A stretch of DNA of 39,398 nucleotides from Streptomyces sp. UNOC14_S4 (GTDB lineage Bacteria; Actinomycetota; Actinomycetes; Streptomycetales; Streptomycetaceae). The notes below the pieces were generated by a model, which was not told where the DNA came from, did no database searches, and saw only the letters and a list, made by a program, of their open reading frames with translations. A program made the translations under genes and the position numbers. How positions within the stretch are numbered: position 1 is the first letter of the stretch; every line of letters begins with the position of its first letter. Location: positions 1 to 39,398 of the forward strand of contig NZ_JAINFC010000009.1 in the NCBI RefSeq assembly GCF_020740835.1, given 5' to 3'. Below, piece by piece: positions 16,200-24,726 of the stretch.

Positions 16200-16207
16200 C
16201 CGCAGAC

Positions 16208-17482
16208 ATGCGCGTACTCGTGGTGCACAACCGCTACTCCTCGGCGCAGCCGAGCGGCGAGAACAAGGTCGTCGACCAGGAGGTCGAGCTGCTGCGCGCG
16301 GCCGGCCACCGGGTCGAGCTGTTCGAACGGCGCAGCGACGACATCGCCGCCCGGTCCCTGCCGGGCAAGGCCGCGGTGCCCCTGCTGGTGCCGTGGAACC
16401 CGGCGGTCCGTGCGGAGCTCGCCGCCCGGCTGCGCACCGAGCGGCCGGACGTCGTCCACGTCCACAACGTCTTCCCGCTCCTGTCGCCCGCGGTGCTGGC
16501 CGCCTGTGCCGACGCCGGTGTGCCCGCCGTCGCCACGCTGCACAACTACACCCAGGTCTGCCCGCCCGGCACGCTGCAGCGGGACGGCCGGCCGTGCACC
16601 GAGTGCGTCGGTTCGGCGCCGCTGCCCGCCGTCCGGCACGGCTGCTACCGGGGCTCCCGGCTGGCGACGGTGCCGCTCGCGGTCAGCCTGTCGGTCAACC
16701 GGCGGCGGTGGTGGTCCGGAGTGGAGCGGTTCTTCTGCATCTCCGCGGCGCAGCGCGACGTCCTGGTGCGGGCCGGCATGCCGGCCGAACGGCTGGCGGT
16801 GAAGCACAACTTCGTGCCCGAGCCGGGCGTGCGCCGATCGGGCGCGGGCGAGCATCTGCTCTATCTCGGCCGGCTCGCGGAGGCCAAGGGCGTGCGGCTG
16901 CTCATGGCCGCGTGGGACGGGATCGCGGCGAGCGGCGGTGTGGGCGTACCGCTCGTGATCGCCGGTGCGGGGCCGCTGGAGCGGGAGGTGACCGCCTGGG
17001 CGGCGGGCCGGGACGACGTGCGGTACGTCGGCCTGTACGACCCGGCCCGGTGCCGGGAGGCCATCGCGCGGTCGGTCGCCGTGGTGGCTCCCTCGACGTG
17101 GCTGGAGGCGTTCGGCCTGGTGGTCGTGGAGGCGATGGCGGCGGGGGTCCCGGCCGTCGCCGCCGGGCACGGCGCCTTCACCGAACTCGTCGAGGACGGG
17201 ATGACCGGGCTGCTGCACCGGCCGGGCGAGCCCGCCTCGCTCGCGTCCTGCCTGCGCCGGATCACGGCCGGGCAGGACCGCAACCAACAGATGGGCCAGG
17301 CGGCCCGGCGCCGTTACGAGCAGGGGTTCAGCCCGGCCGTCGGTCTGGAGCGCCTGGTGGAGGGGTACCGCACCGCGATCGCGGTGCGGTCCGGCGGCGG
17401 GGACGGCCCGCCGCCTTCAGGGAACGAAAACGCCGGCTCGCGGCGGGGCACCCGCGCGGGCAGGGATGGGGGCAGTAGATGA
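16208..17482 (+). CDS. Glycosyltransferase family 4 protein
   Basis: GT-B glycosyltransferase of 424 residues that adds a sugar to the repeat unit. It begins MRVLVVHNRYSSAQPSGENK and continues with VVHVHNVFPLLSP and TLHNYTQVCPPG. A Cys cluster (CPPG, RPCTECVG, HGCYRGS) is typical of one GT4 subgroup. The donor domain has LYLGRLAEAKGVRLL, LVIAGAGPLE and VRYVGLYD. It also carries the EX7E motif EAFGLVVVEAMAAG. ATG 16208 follows GGAGG by 11 bases; an in-frame GTG at 16196 overlapping the polymerase stop is an alternative. The C-terminal tail is low-complexity. It overlaps the methyltransferase gene by ATGA. Donor sugar is unknown. Confidence 0.9.
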   Translation: MRVLVVHNRYSSAQPSGENKVVDQEVELLRAAGHRVELFERRSDDIAARSLPGKAAVPLLVPWNPAVRAELAARLRTERPDVVHVHNVFPLLSPAVLAACADAGVPAVATLHNYTQVCPPGTLQRDGRPCTECVGSAPLPAVRHGCYRGSRLATVPLAVSLSVNRRRWWSGVERFFCISAAQRDVLVRAGMPAERLAVKHNFVPEPGVRRSGAGEHLLYLGRLAEAKGVRLLMAAWDGIAASGGVGVPLVIAGAGPLEREVTAWAAGRDDVRYVGLYDPARCREAIARSVAVVAPSTWLEAFGLVVVEAMAAGVPAVAAGHGAFTELVEDGMTGLLHRPGEPASLASCLRRITAGQDRNQQMGQAARRRYEQGFSPAVGLERLVEGYRTAIAVRSGGGDGPPPSGNENAGSRRGTRAGRDGGSR

Positions 17483-18714
17483 CACGATGCAGACTCTGCG
17501 GCTCGGCGGCGCTGGCGAGCGTCGTCGACCTGGGGGCGACCCCGCCGTGCGAGAGTTTTCTCGCCACGGACCAACTGGACCAGCCGGAGCCCGCGTACCC
17601 GCTGCATCTGCGGGTCTGCACCGACTGCTGGCTCGCGCAGATCCCTCCGCTGATCACCCCGGAGGAGACGTTCAGCGAGTACGCGTACTTCTCCTCCTAC
17701 TCGACCTCCTGGGTGGAGCACGCGCGCACGTACGTCGCCGACGCCGTGCGGCGGGTGGGGCTCGGCACCGACGCCTTCGTCGTCGAGGTCGCGAGCAACG
17801 ACGGGTACTTGCTGAAGCACGTGGTGGACCGCGGGATCCGCTGCCTCGGCATCGAGCCGTCGGTGAACGTCGGCGCCGCGGCGCGGGACGCGGGTGTGCC
17901 CACGCTCACGGAGTTCCTGTCCCCGGCCACCGGCGCGGCCGTCCGCGCCGAGCACGGCCCGGCGGACCTGGTCGTGGCCAACAACGTGTACGCGCACATC
18001 CCCGACGTGGTCGGGTTCACCCAGGGGCTGCGCGCCCTGGTCGCCGACGACGGCTGGGTCTCCATCGAGGTGCAGCACCTGCTGACCCTGATCGAGAAGA
18101 ACCAGTACGACACGATCTACCACGAGCACTTCCAGTACTACACGGTCGCGTCCGCGATCCGGGCGCTGGCGAGCGGCGGGCTCGCGCTCGTGGACGTCGA
18201 GCTGCTGCCCACGCACGGCGGCTCCATCCGGCTGTGGGCCCGGCCCGCGGAGGTGGCCGGGGAGCCCAGCCGGAGGGTGGCCGACGTGCTGGACCGGGAG
18301 AAGGCCGCCGGGCTGCAGGAGCTGTCCGGGTACACCGAGTTCTCCGCCCGGGTGGCCAAGGTGCGCCGGGACCTCCTGCGGTTCCTCGTCGAGGCGGCCG
18401 AGCGCGGCGAGACGGTGGTCGGCTACGGCGCCCCGGGCAAGGGCAACACCCTGCTCAACCACTGCGGCATCCGGCCCGACCTGCTCGCGTACACGGTCGA
18501 CCGCAACCCGTACAAGCACGGCAGGTTCACCCCGGGCACCCGCATCCCGATCCTGCCGCCCGAGCGGATCGCCGCCGACCGGCCGGACTACGTCCTCGTC
18601 CTCCCGTGGAACCTGCGGGACGAGCTGGTCGAGCAGTTGTCCTTCGTGCACGACTGGGGCGGCCGGTTGGTCTTCCCCATACCGGAACTGAGCATTGTCG
18701 AGGCCACGTCGTGA
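17479..18714 (+). CDS. SAM-dependent sugar C-methyltransferase-like protein (three-domain, TylC3/NovU architecture)
   Basis: 411 residues with the layout of nucleotide-sugar C-methyltransferases. The N-terminal zinc ribbon has Cys4, Cys7, Cys47 and Cys50. A central Rossmann SAM-binding domain has VVEVASNDGYLL (101-112) and GIEPS. The segment IYHEHFQYYT (about 213-222) matches the His-Glu active-site region of the family. A C-terminal Rossmann-like domain has VGYGAPGKGNTLLNH. In the known family it methylates C3 of 4-keto deoxysugars. Next to a glucose-1-phosphate cytidylyltransferase the likely substrate is a CDP-keto sugar, giving a branched sugar; this is inference. It starts by ATGA overlap and ends 13 bases before rfbF. 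Confidence 0.88.
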   Translation: MTRCRLCGSAALASVVDLGATPPCESFLATDQLDQPEPAYPLHLRVCTDCWLAQIPPLITPEETFSEYAYFSSYSTSWVEHARTYVADAVRRVGLGTDAFVVEVASNDGYLLKHVVDRGIRCLGIEPSVNVGAAARDAGVPTLTEFLSPATGAAVRAEHGPADLVVANNVYAHIPDVVGFTQGLRALVADDGWVSIEVQHLLTLIEKNQYDTIYHEHFQYYTVASAIRALASGGLALVDVELLPTHGGSIRLWARPAEVAGEPSRRVADVLDREKAAGLQELSGYTEFSARVAKVRRDLLRFLVEAAERGETVVGYGAPGKGNTLLNHCGIRPDLLAYTVDRNPYKHGRFTPGTRIPILPPERIAADRPDYVLVLPWNLRDELVEQLSFVHDWGGRLVFPIPELSIVEATS

Positions 18715-18727
18715 AAGAGGTTGCAGC

Positions 18728-19522
18728 ATGAAGGTCGTCCTGTTCTGCGGCGGTTACGGGATGCGGATGCGCAGCGGAGCCTCCGACGACGTGCCCAAGC
18801 CGATGGCGATGGTGGGCCCGCGGCCGCTGATCTGGCATGTCATGCGCTACTACGCGCACTTCGGGCACACGGAGTTCATCCTGTGCCTCGGTTACGGGGC
18901 GCACCACATCAAGAATTTCTTCCTCACCTACGAAGAGACCACGTCCAACGACTTCGTGCTGCGGGGCGGGAAGACCGAGCTGTTGTCCACCGACATCGCC
19001 GACTGGACGATCACGTTCGCGCAGACGGGCATCGAGTCGCCGATCGGGGAGCGGCTGCGCCGGGTGCGGCACCACCTGGACGGCGACGAGATGTTCCTCG
19101 CCAACTACGCCGACGTGCTCACCGACGCCCCGCTGCCGGAGATGATCGACCGGTTCGCCCGGCGCGACGCCGGCGCGTCGATGATGGTGGTGCCGCCGCA
19201 GTCCTCGTTCCACTGCGTGGACCTGGGCGAGGACGGCCTGGTGGGGGGCATCACCGCGGTGAGCGAACTGCCGCTGTGGGAGAACGGCGGCTATTTCGTG
19301 CTCCGCCAGGAGGTCTTCGACCACATCCCGGAGAACGGCGACCTGGTCGCCGACGGATGCGCCCAACTGGCCAAGCGCGGCCGCCTGATGGCCCACCAGC
19401 ACCGCGGTTTCTGGAAGCCGACCGACACCGTGAAGGAGCGGGCCGCACTCGACGCCGCCTACGCCCGGGGCGACCGCCCGTGGGCCGTGTGGGAGCGGGA
19501 CACCGCCGGGGTGAGGGCGTGA
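18728..19522 (+). CDS. rfbF: Glucose-1-phosphate cytidylyltransferase
   Basis: 264 residues. Transfers CMP to a sugar 1-phosphate, normally making CDP-glucose in the cytoplasm. The N-terminal nucleotide-binding loop is GGYGMRMR (8-15), followed by PKPM (23-26) and the family phrase PLIWHVMRYYAHFGH. Other matches are ILCLGYGAHHIKNFF, DWTITFAQTG, FLANYADVL, NGGYFVL and GFWKPTDTVKER. It is a good full-length RfbF match, though the loop usually reads GxGTR; here it is GYGMR. ATG 18728 has a GAAAGAGG RBS. It overlaps the PIG-L gene by GTGA. No CDP-glucose 4,6-dehydratase typical of the pathway follows it; the downstream epimerase-family gene may do that or another step. Confidence 0.9.
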   Translation: MKVVLFCGGYGMRMRSGASDDVPKPMAMVGPRPLIWHVMRYYAHFGHTEFILCLGYGAHHIKNFFLTYEETTSNDFVLRGGKTELLSTDIADWTITFAQTGIESPIGERLRRVRHHLDGDEMFLANYADVLTDAPLPEMIDRFARRDAGASMMVVPPQSSFHCVDLGEDGLVGGITAVSELPLWENGGYFVLRQEVFDHIPENGDLVADGCAQLAKRGRLMAHQHRGFWKPTDTVKERAALDAAYARGDRPWAVWERDTAGVRA

Positions 19523-20166
19523 TCCGGCTCGGGGCCGGGCCCCTGGACCGGATCGTCGCGGTGGGCGCGCACTGCGACGACATCGCCATCGGCGCCGGTG
19601 GCACGCTGCTGACGCTGTGCCGCGCGCGGCCGGGCATCCGCGTCGACGCGCTGGTGCTCTCCGGCGGCGGCAGCGAGCGGGAGCAGGAGGAGCGGGCCGC
19701 GCTCGCCGCCTTCTGCCCGGGCGCAGACCTGCGGCTGACCGTCCACAAGCTGCCGGACGGGCGGCTGCCCGCGCACTGGGACGAGGCCAAGGCCGCCGTC
19801 GAGGAGCTGCGCGAGCGGAGCGAGCCGGAGCTCGTGCTGGCCCCGCGCACCGACGACGCGCACCAGGACCACCGCGGCCTGGCGCGGCTGATACCCACCG
19901 CGTTCCGCGACCACCTCGTGCTCGGCTACGAGATCGTCAAATGGGACGCCGATCTCGGCCGTCCGACGGCCTACCAGCCGCTGTCGCCGGAAATCGCCGA
20001 ACAGAAGGTGCGGCTGCTGCAGGAGCACTACCCCTCGCAGCGGCACCGGCCCTGGTACGACCGGGAGGCCTTCCTCGGCCTCGCGCGGATCCGCGGCATC
20101 GAATGCCACGCGCGCTACGCCGAGGCGTTCACCGTCACCAAACTCACTCTCGACCTGGGGGATTGA
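19519..20166 (+). CDS. PIG-L/LmbE family deacetylase
   Basis: 215 residues. Zinc-dependent hydrolase family that removes N-acetyl groups from amino sugars or related substrates. The metal site is visible as AHCDD (17-21, in place of AHPDD) and HQDH (116-119). LVLSGGGSEREQEER and LVLAPRTDDAHQDHR are typical. The residue after the motif region is Ala (CDDIAIG), where many relatives have Glu. GTG 19519 overlaps the rfbF stop, and the next gene starts three bases after its stop, so all are translated together. Its place in the CDP-sugar island suggests it acts on an acylated intermediate of that sugar, or on the glycan; the substrate is not evident. Confidence 0.88.
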   Translation: MIRLGAGPLDRIVAVGAHCDDIAIGAGGTLLTLCRARPGIRVDALVLSGGGSEREQEERAALAAFCPGADLRLTVHKLPDGRLPAHWDEAKAAVEELRERSEPELVLAPRTDDAHQDHRGLARLIPTAFRDHLVLGYEIVKWDADLGRPTAYQPLSPEIAEQKVRLLQEHYPSQRHRPWYDREAFLGLARIRGIECHARYAEAFTVTKLTLDLGD

Positions 20167-20169
20167 ACC

Positions 20170-21195
20170 TTGCGCGTACTGCTGACCGGACACCAGGGCT
20201 ACCTGGGCACCGTGATGGCCCCGGTGCTCACGGCGGCCGGGCACGAAGTCACCGGCCTCGACGCCGGCCTGTTCGCCGACTGCCTGCTGGGCCCGGCGCC
20301 CGCCGACCCCGCGGGGCACCGGGTGGACCTGCGTGACGTCACGGCCGACCACGTGGCCGGGGTGGACGCCGTGATCCACCTGGCCGCCCTGTCCAACGAC
20401 CCGCTGGGCTCGCTGGCGCCGGAGCTCACCTACGACATCAACCACCACGCGTCCGTGCGGCTGGCCCGGCTGGCCCGCGACGCCGGAGTGCGGCGCTTCC
20501 TGTACGCGTCGACCTGCTCGGTCTACGGCGCCGCCGGGGGTGACGAGCTGGTGACCGAGGACGCCCCGCTGCGCCCGGTGACGCCGTACGCGGAGTCCAA
20601 GGTGCGGGTGGAGGACGATCTGCACGCGCTGGCCGACGGCGACTTCAGCCCGGTGTTCATGCGCAACGCCACCGCCTTCGGTTACTCCCCCCGGCTGCGC
20701 GCCGACATCGTGCTGAACAACCTGGTGGGCCACGCCCTCCTGTCCGGCGAGGTGCTGGTGCTCTCCGACGGCACCCCCTGGCGTCCGCTGGTGCACGCCG
20801 CCGACATCGCACGGGCCTTCGCGGCCGCGCTGACCGCGCCGCGGGAAGCGGTGCACGACCGGGCGTTCAACATCGGCAGCGAGACCAACAACGTCACGGT
20901 CGCCGAGATCGCCGAGCAGGTCGCCGAGGCGGTGTCCGGCGCGAAGGTGGTGATCACCGGGGAGACCGGTGCCGATCCGCGGTCGTACCGCGTGGACTTC
21001 TCCCGGTTCCGCGCCGCGATACCCGGCTTCGACTGCGAGTGGACGGTGAAGCAGGGCGCGCTCGAACTCGCCGACGCCTACCGGAAGCACGGGCTGACCC
21101 GGGAGGACTTCGAGCGCCGCTTCACCCGCCTCGCCGTGCTGCGCGCGGCGTCCGACGCGGGCACCGTCGACGACACCCTGCGGTGGCGCCGGTGA
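20170..21195 (+). CDS. NAD-dependent epimerase/dehydratase (extended SDR)
   Basis: 341-residue nucleotide-sugar modifying enzyme. The N-terminal Rossmann loop is TGHQGYLG (about 6-13). VIHLAALSNDP, YASTCSVYG and the catalytic PYAESK (YxxxK) are present, along with a substrate region FMRNATAFGYSPRLR and FNIGSETNNVTV. All catalytic residues of an active short-chain dehydrogenase are visible. With rfbF and the C-methyltransferase next door, the substrate is probably a CDP-sugar; 4-epimerisation, 4,6-dehydration or ketoreduction are all possible. The TTG start at 20170 follows the upstream stop by three bases; an upstream RBS is weak (GGGGGATTG). It ends with a GTGA overlap. Confidence 0.88.
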   Translation: MRVLLTGHQGYLGTVMAPVLTAAGHEVTGLDAGLFADCLLGPAPADPAGHRVDLRDVTADHVAGVDAVIHLAALSNDPLGSLAPELTYDINHHASVRLARLARDAGVRRFLYASTCSVYGAAGGDELVTEDAPLRPVTPYAESKVRVEDDLHALADGDFSPVFMRNATAFGYSPRLRADIVLNNLVGHALLSGEVLVLSDGTPWRPLVHAADIARAFAAALTAPREAVHDRAFNIGSETNNVTVAEIAEQVAEAVSGAKVVITGETGADPRSYRVDFSRFRAAIPGFDCEWTVKQGALELADAYRKHGLTREDFERRFTRLAVLRAASDAGTVDDTLRWRR

Positions 21196-22466
21196 CCGCG
21201 GTCGGCGAGGAGATGCACGCGCTGGTGGAGCGGTTGTACCCGCTGTGCCGGAGCATCACCGGCGACGGTGTGCGCGCCACCCTGAGGATCGTCGGCGAGT
21301 ACGTCCCGCTGCAGGTGCACGAGGTGCCGACCGGCACCCAGGTGCTCGACTGGACGGTGCCGCAGGAGTGGAACATCCGGGACGCGTACGTCGCCGACAC
21401 CGCGGGCAACCGGGTCGTCGACTTCGCCGCGTCCAACCTGCACGTGCTCGGCTACAGCGTGCCGGTGTCGGCGACCATGCCGCTGGCCGAGCTGCGCCCG
21501 CACCTGCACACCCTGCCGGACCACCCGTCCTGGGTGCCGTACCGCACCAGCTACTACAAGCCGCAATGGGGGTTCTGCCTGGCCCAGGAGACCCTGGACG
21601 CGCTGCCGGACGGCGAGTACGAGGTGCGCGTCGACTCCACGCTCGCCGACGGCCACCTCACCTACGCCGAGCACGTGGTCCCCGGGCAGGTCGCCGACGA
21701 GGTGATCGTCTCCTGCCACGTCTGCCACCCGTCGCTGGCCAACGACAACCTGGCCGGCATCGCGGTGGCCACGTTCCTGGCGCGGGCGCTGGCGGAGCAA
21801 ACGCCGTACTACACCTACCGGTTCGTCTTCGCGCCCGGCACCATCGGGGCGATCACCTGGCTGGCCCGCAACGCGGAGCGGATCGATCGGGTCAAGCACG
21901 GGCTGGTGCTGGCCTGCGCCGGTGACCCGGGCCGGCTGACGTACAAGCAGAGCAGGCGCGGCGACGCGGAGATCGACCGGGTGATGCGGCACGTGCTGCG
22001 CGCGTCCGAACGCCCGCACCACGTCACCGAGTTCACTCCGTACGGCTACGACGAGCGGCAGTACTGCTCGCCCGGGTTCGACCTCGGCGTGGGCTCGCTC
22101 AGCCGGACCCCGTACGCGGGTTACCCCGAGTATCACACCTCGGCGGACAACCCGGACCTCGTCTCCCCGGAGGCGATGGCGGACACGCTCGCCGTCTGCC
22201 GCGAGGCGTTCGCCGTCCTCGACCGCAACCGGCGGTACCTCAACCTCAGCCCCTACGGTGAGCCCCAGTTGGGCCGCCGTGGGCTGTACGACTCGCTCGG
22301 CGGCCGCAGCGACGCGAAGCAGGCCGAGATGGCCATGCTCTGGGTGCTCAGTCTCTCCGACGGCGAGCACAGCCTGCTGGACGTCGCCGAGCGGTCCGGG
22401 CTGCCGTTCGACACCGTCGCCGCCGCGGCCGACGCCCTGCACGGCTCCGGACTGATCAAGGCATGA
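21192..22466 (+). CDS. DUF4910 protein, aminopeptidase-like with C-terminal winged helix
   Basis: 424 residues. The family joins a small N-terminal domain, an M28-like zinc-peptidase fold and a winged-helix tail. The diagnostic phrases are LYPLCRSITGDGVR, PQEWNIRDAYV, SCHVCHPSLANDNLAG (about 174-189, with metal-ligand His and Asp), RRGDAEIDRVM, YCSPGFDLGVGSLSR and PEYHTSADNPD. The tail reads MLWVLSLSDGEHSLLDVAERSG, a DNA-binding-like fold. Members sit in sugar-biosynthesis loci, but their reaction is not established to my knowledge. The fold suggests hydrolysis of an amide or acyl-amino sugar bond, a possible partner for the PIG-L protein. GTG 21192 and the ATGA at its end couple it to both neighbours. 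Confidence 0.87.
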   Translation: MTAVGEEMHALVERLYPLCRSITGDGVRATLRIVGEYVPLQVHEVPTGTQVLDWTVPQEWNIRDAYVADTAGNRVVDFAASNLHVLGYSVPVSATMPLAELRPHLHTLPDHPSWVPYRTSYYKPQWGFCLAQETLDALPDGEYEVRVDSTLADGHLTYAEHVVPGQVADEVIVSCHVCHPSLANDNLAGIAVATFLARALAEQTPYYTYRFVFAPGTIGAITWLARNAERIDRVKHGLVLACAGDPGRLTYKQSRRGDAEIDRVMRHVLRASERPHHVTEFTPYGYDERQYCSPGFDLGVGSLSRTPYAGYPEYHTSADNPDLVSPEAMADTLAVCREAFAVLDRNRRYLNLSPYGEPQLGRRGLYDSLGGRSDAKQAEMAMLWVLSLSDGEHSLLDVAERSGLPFDTVAAAADALHGSGLIKA

Positions 22467-23782
22467 CGCCGATGCCCACCGAGGGGGAGAAGACGACGGC
22501 ACCGGCGGCACCGGCCGGGGAGACCCGGCGGTCCGACCGACGGGGCGTCGTCGGGCGGCTGTCCTGGGGGCTGGCCGACCAGGCGGTCTCCAGCATGATC
22601 AACTTCGCGGTGGGCATCTACGTCGCCCGCGAGCTGGGGGTGAACGCGTTCGGCGTGTTCAGCCTGGCCTGGCTGACCTACGGCGTGGTGCTCAACGTCT
22701 CCCGCGGGCTGGCCACCGACCCGCTCGTGGTGCGGTTCAGCGGCGTGCCGGAGGCGACCTGGCGCGCGGCGGCGGCCCGGTCGTCGGGGGCCGCGCTCGC
22801 TGTCGGCGCCGGCCTCGGCGCGGTGTGCCTGCTGGTCGGGCTCGGCCTCGGCGGCGACGTGGGGCCCGCGTTCGCCTGCCTCGGCGTCGCCCTGCCGGCG
22901 CTGCTGCTGCAGGACGCCCGGCGGTTCGCGTTCTTCGCCGCCGGGACCGGGCAGAAGGCGTTCGCCAACGACCTCGTGCAAGGCGTCGCGCTCGTCCCGG
23001 CCATGGTCGTGGCGGCCCGGGTGGGCACCGTGGCCGCCTTCGTCCTGGCCTGGGGCGCCGCCGCCGCGGTGGCCGCCGGGTACGGCTTCCTCCAGTCCGG
23101 CATCCGGCCCCGGGTGACCCAGGCACGCGGGTGGCTCCGCGAGCAACGCGACCTCGGCTCCCGGTACCTGGTCGAGAACGTCAGTCTCAGCGGCGCGAGC
23201 CAACTGCGGGCGTACGGGCTCGGTGCGATCGCCGGAGTCGGCGCGGTGGGTACCGTCCGGGGCGCCGAGCTCCTGCTCGGCCCGTTCCTCGCGCTGCTGA
23301 TGGGGCTGTCACTGGTCACCGTGGCGGAGGCGGCACGGGTGCTGCGGCAGGCACCGCACCGGCTCGGCAGGTTCTGCCTCCGGCTGGGCGGCGGGCAGGC
23401 CGGTGCCGCGCTGCTCTGGGGCGGGGCGCTGCTGCTGATGCCGGACCGGCTCGGCGAGCTCGTCCTCGGCGACGTCTGGCACTCCGCCTCCGGGCTCATC
23501 GTGCCGGCCACGCTCGGCGTCGCCGGCGCCGGCCTCGGCAGTGGCGCGGCGGCCGGGCTGCGCGCGCTCGCCGCGGCCCGGCGCAGTGTGCGCTGCCAGC
23601 TGTTCGCCTCCACCTGCTACCTCGGCGGCGGGCTCGGCGGTGCGGCCCTGGCCGGCACGGTCGGCTCCGCCTGGGGCGTCGCCTCCGCGACCGCCTGCGG
23701 CTCGGCCGTGTGGTGGCTGCAACTGCGAGCCGCCCTGCGTGAGCACCACCGCAATCCCCTCCCCGAAGTGAGGACGCCATGA
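22463..23782 (+). CDS. Polysaccharide flippase (Wzx/MOP superfamily)
   Basis: 439 residues with 12 or more hydrophobic helices from about residue 45. The early stretch GRLSWGLADQAVSSMINFAVGIYVARELGVNAFGVFSLAW is typical of Wzx-like MOP exporters, which flip the undecaprenyl-linked repeat unit across the membrane. The first 35 residues are a hydrophilic Ala/Thr-rich tail. Basic residues cluster between helices on the predicted cytoplasmic face. It starts by ATGA overlap with the DUF4910 gene and ends by ATGA overlap with a GT2 gene. With the Wzy-like and Wzz-like genes it completes a Wzx/Wzy export route. The fold is clear; the exact cargo is inferred from context. Confidence 0.87.
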   Translation: MTPMPTEGEKTTAPAAPAGETRRSDRRGVVGRLSWGLADQAVSSMINFAVGIYVARELGVNAFGVFSLAWLTYGVVLNVSRGLATDPLVVRFSGVPEATWRAAAARSSGAALAVGAGLGAVCLLVGLGLGGDVGPAFACLGVALPALLLQDARRFAFFAAGTGQKAFANDLVQGVALVPAMVVAARVGTVAAFVLAWGAAAAVAAGYGFLQSGIRPRVTQARGWLREQRDLGSRYLVENVSLSGASQLRAYGLGAIAGVGAVGTVRGAELLLGPFLALLMGLSLVTVAEAARVLRQAPHRLGRFCLRLGGGQAGAALLWGGALLLMPDRLGELVLGDVWHSASGLIVPATLGVAGAGLGSGAAAGLRALAAARRSVRCQLFASTCYLGGGLGGAALAGTVGSAWGVASATACGSAVWWLQLRAALREHHRNPLPEVRTP

Positions 23783-24726
23783 CCGCCCATCCCCGGCTGA
23801 GCATCGGCCTGCCGGTCCACAACGGCGAGGAATACCTCGCCGAGTCGCTCGACGCCCTGCTCGGCCAGACCTACGAGGACTTCGAACTGGTCATCTCCGA
23901 CAACGCCTCGACCGACGGGACGCAGGACATCTGCCGCAAGTACGCCGCGCAGGACTCACGTATCCGGTACCTCCGGCTGTCCCGGAACATCGGCGCCGCG
24001 CCGAACCACAACTACGTGTTCACCGAGTGCCGCGGCGAACTGTTCAAGTGGGCCTCGCACGACGACCTCTACGCCAGGGATCTGCTGCGGCGCTGCGTGG
24101 AGGCGCTGGACGAGCGGCCGGACGTGATCCTCGCGCACTCCGGCCAGGCGGTCATCGACGGCGACAGCCGGGTGAAGGTCCCGTACGAGTACGGGCTCGC
24201 CACCGACTCGCCGCACGCGCCGGAGCGCTTCCGCAGCTTTCTGTTCGAGCCCGGCGGCGACGACTTCTACGGGGTGATGCGGGCCGACATGCTGCGCCGG
24301 GTGAAGCCGCACGACAGCTACCACCACGCGGACCGCACGTTCGTCGCCGAGATCGTCCTGCACGGGCCCTTCCACCAGGTGCCGGAGCTGCTGTACTTCC
24401 GCCGCGACCACCCCGCCCGCGCCGAGCGGGCGAACCCCTCCAAGCGCTCCCGGTGCGTCAACCTGGACCCACGCCGGGCCGGCCCGCTGCACCCGACGCC
24501 CAGGCTGCTCGCCGAGTACGTCTGGGGCTTCGTCGCGGCGATCCGGCGGGCGCCGTTGTCCCCCGCCGACCGGCGTGCGTGCCTCCGCCACCTGGCGGCG
24601 TGGATGTCCAGCCGGGTCCGGCCGGGCGCCGGCGAACGGGTCGAGGACCGCGCCCCCGTCGACCCGGCCCGGCTCACCGTCTCCGTCGACGATCTGGTGG
24701 CCGGCCGCGAGGGACGGAAGGCATGA
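23779..24726 (+). CDS. Glycosyltransferase family 2 protein
   Basis: GT-A glycosyltransferase of 315 residues. The N-terminal half is classic: SIGLPVHNGEEYLAESLDAL, LVISDNASTDGTQDIC and LSRNIGAAPNHNYVF. The metal-binding region is FKWASHDDLY. The C-terminal half (HADRTFVAEIVLHGPFHQVPELLYFRRDHP) resembles GT2 acceptor regions in actinobacterial polysaccharide clusters. No membrane helix is evident, so it works at the inner face on the lipid-linked unit. It overlaps both neighbours by ATGA. It is one of three glycosyltransferases in the operon, which with the initiating transferase suggests a repeat unit of about four sugars if each works once. Confidence 0.9.
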   Translation: MTAHPRLSIGLPVHNGEEYLAESLDALLGQTYEDFELVISDNASTDGTQDICRKYAAQDSRIRYLRLSRNIGAAPNHNYVFTECRGELFKWASHDDLYARDLLRRCVEALDERPDVILAHSGQAVIDGDSRVKVPYEYGLATDSPHAPERFRSFLFEPGGDDFYGVMRADMLRRVKPHDSYHHADRTFVAEIVLHGPFHQVPELLYFRRDHPARAERANPSKRSRCVNLDPRRAGPLHPTPRLLAEYVWGFVAAIRRAPLSPADRRACLRHLAAWMSSRVRPGAGERVEDRAPVDPARLTVSVDDLVAGREGRKA

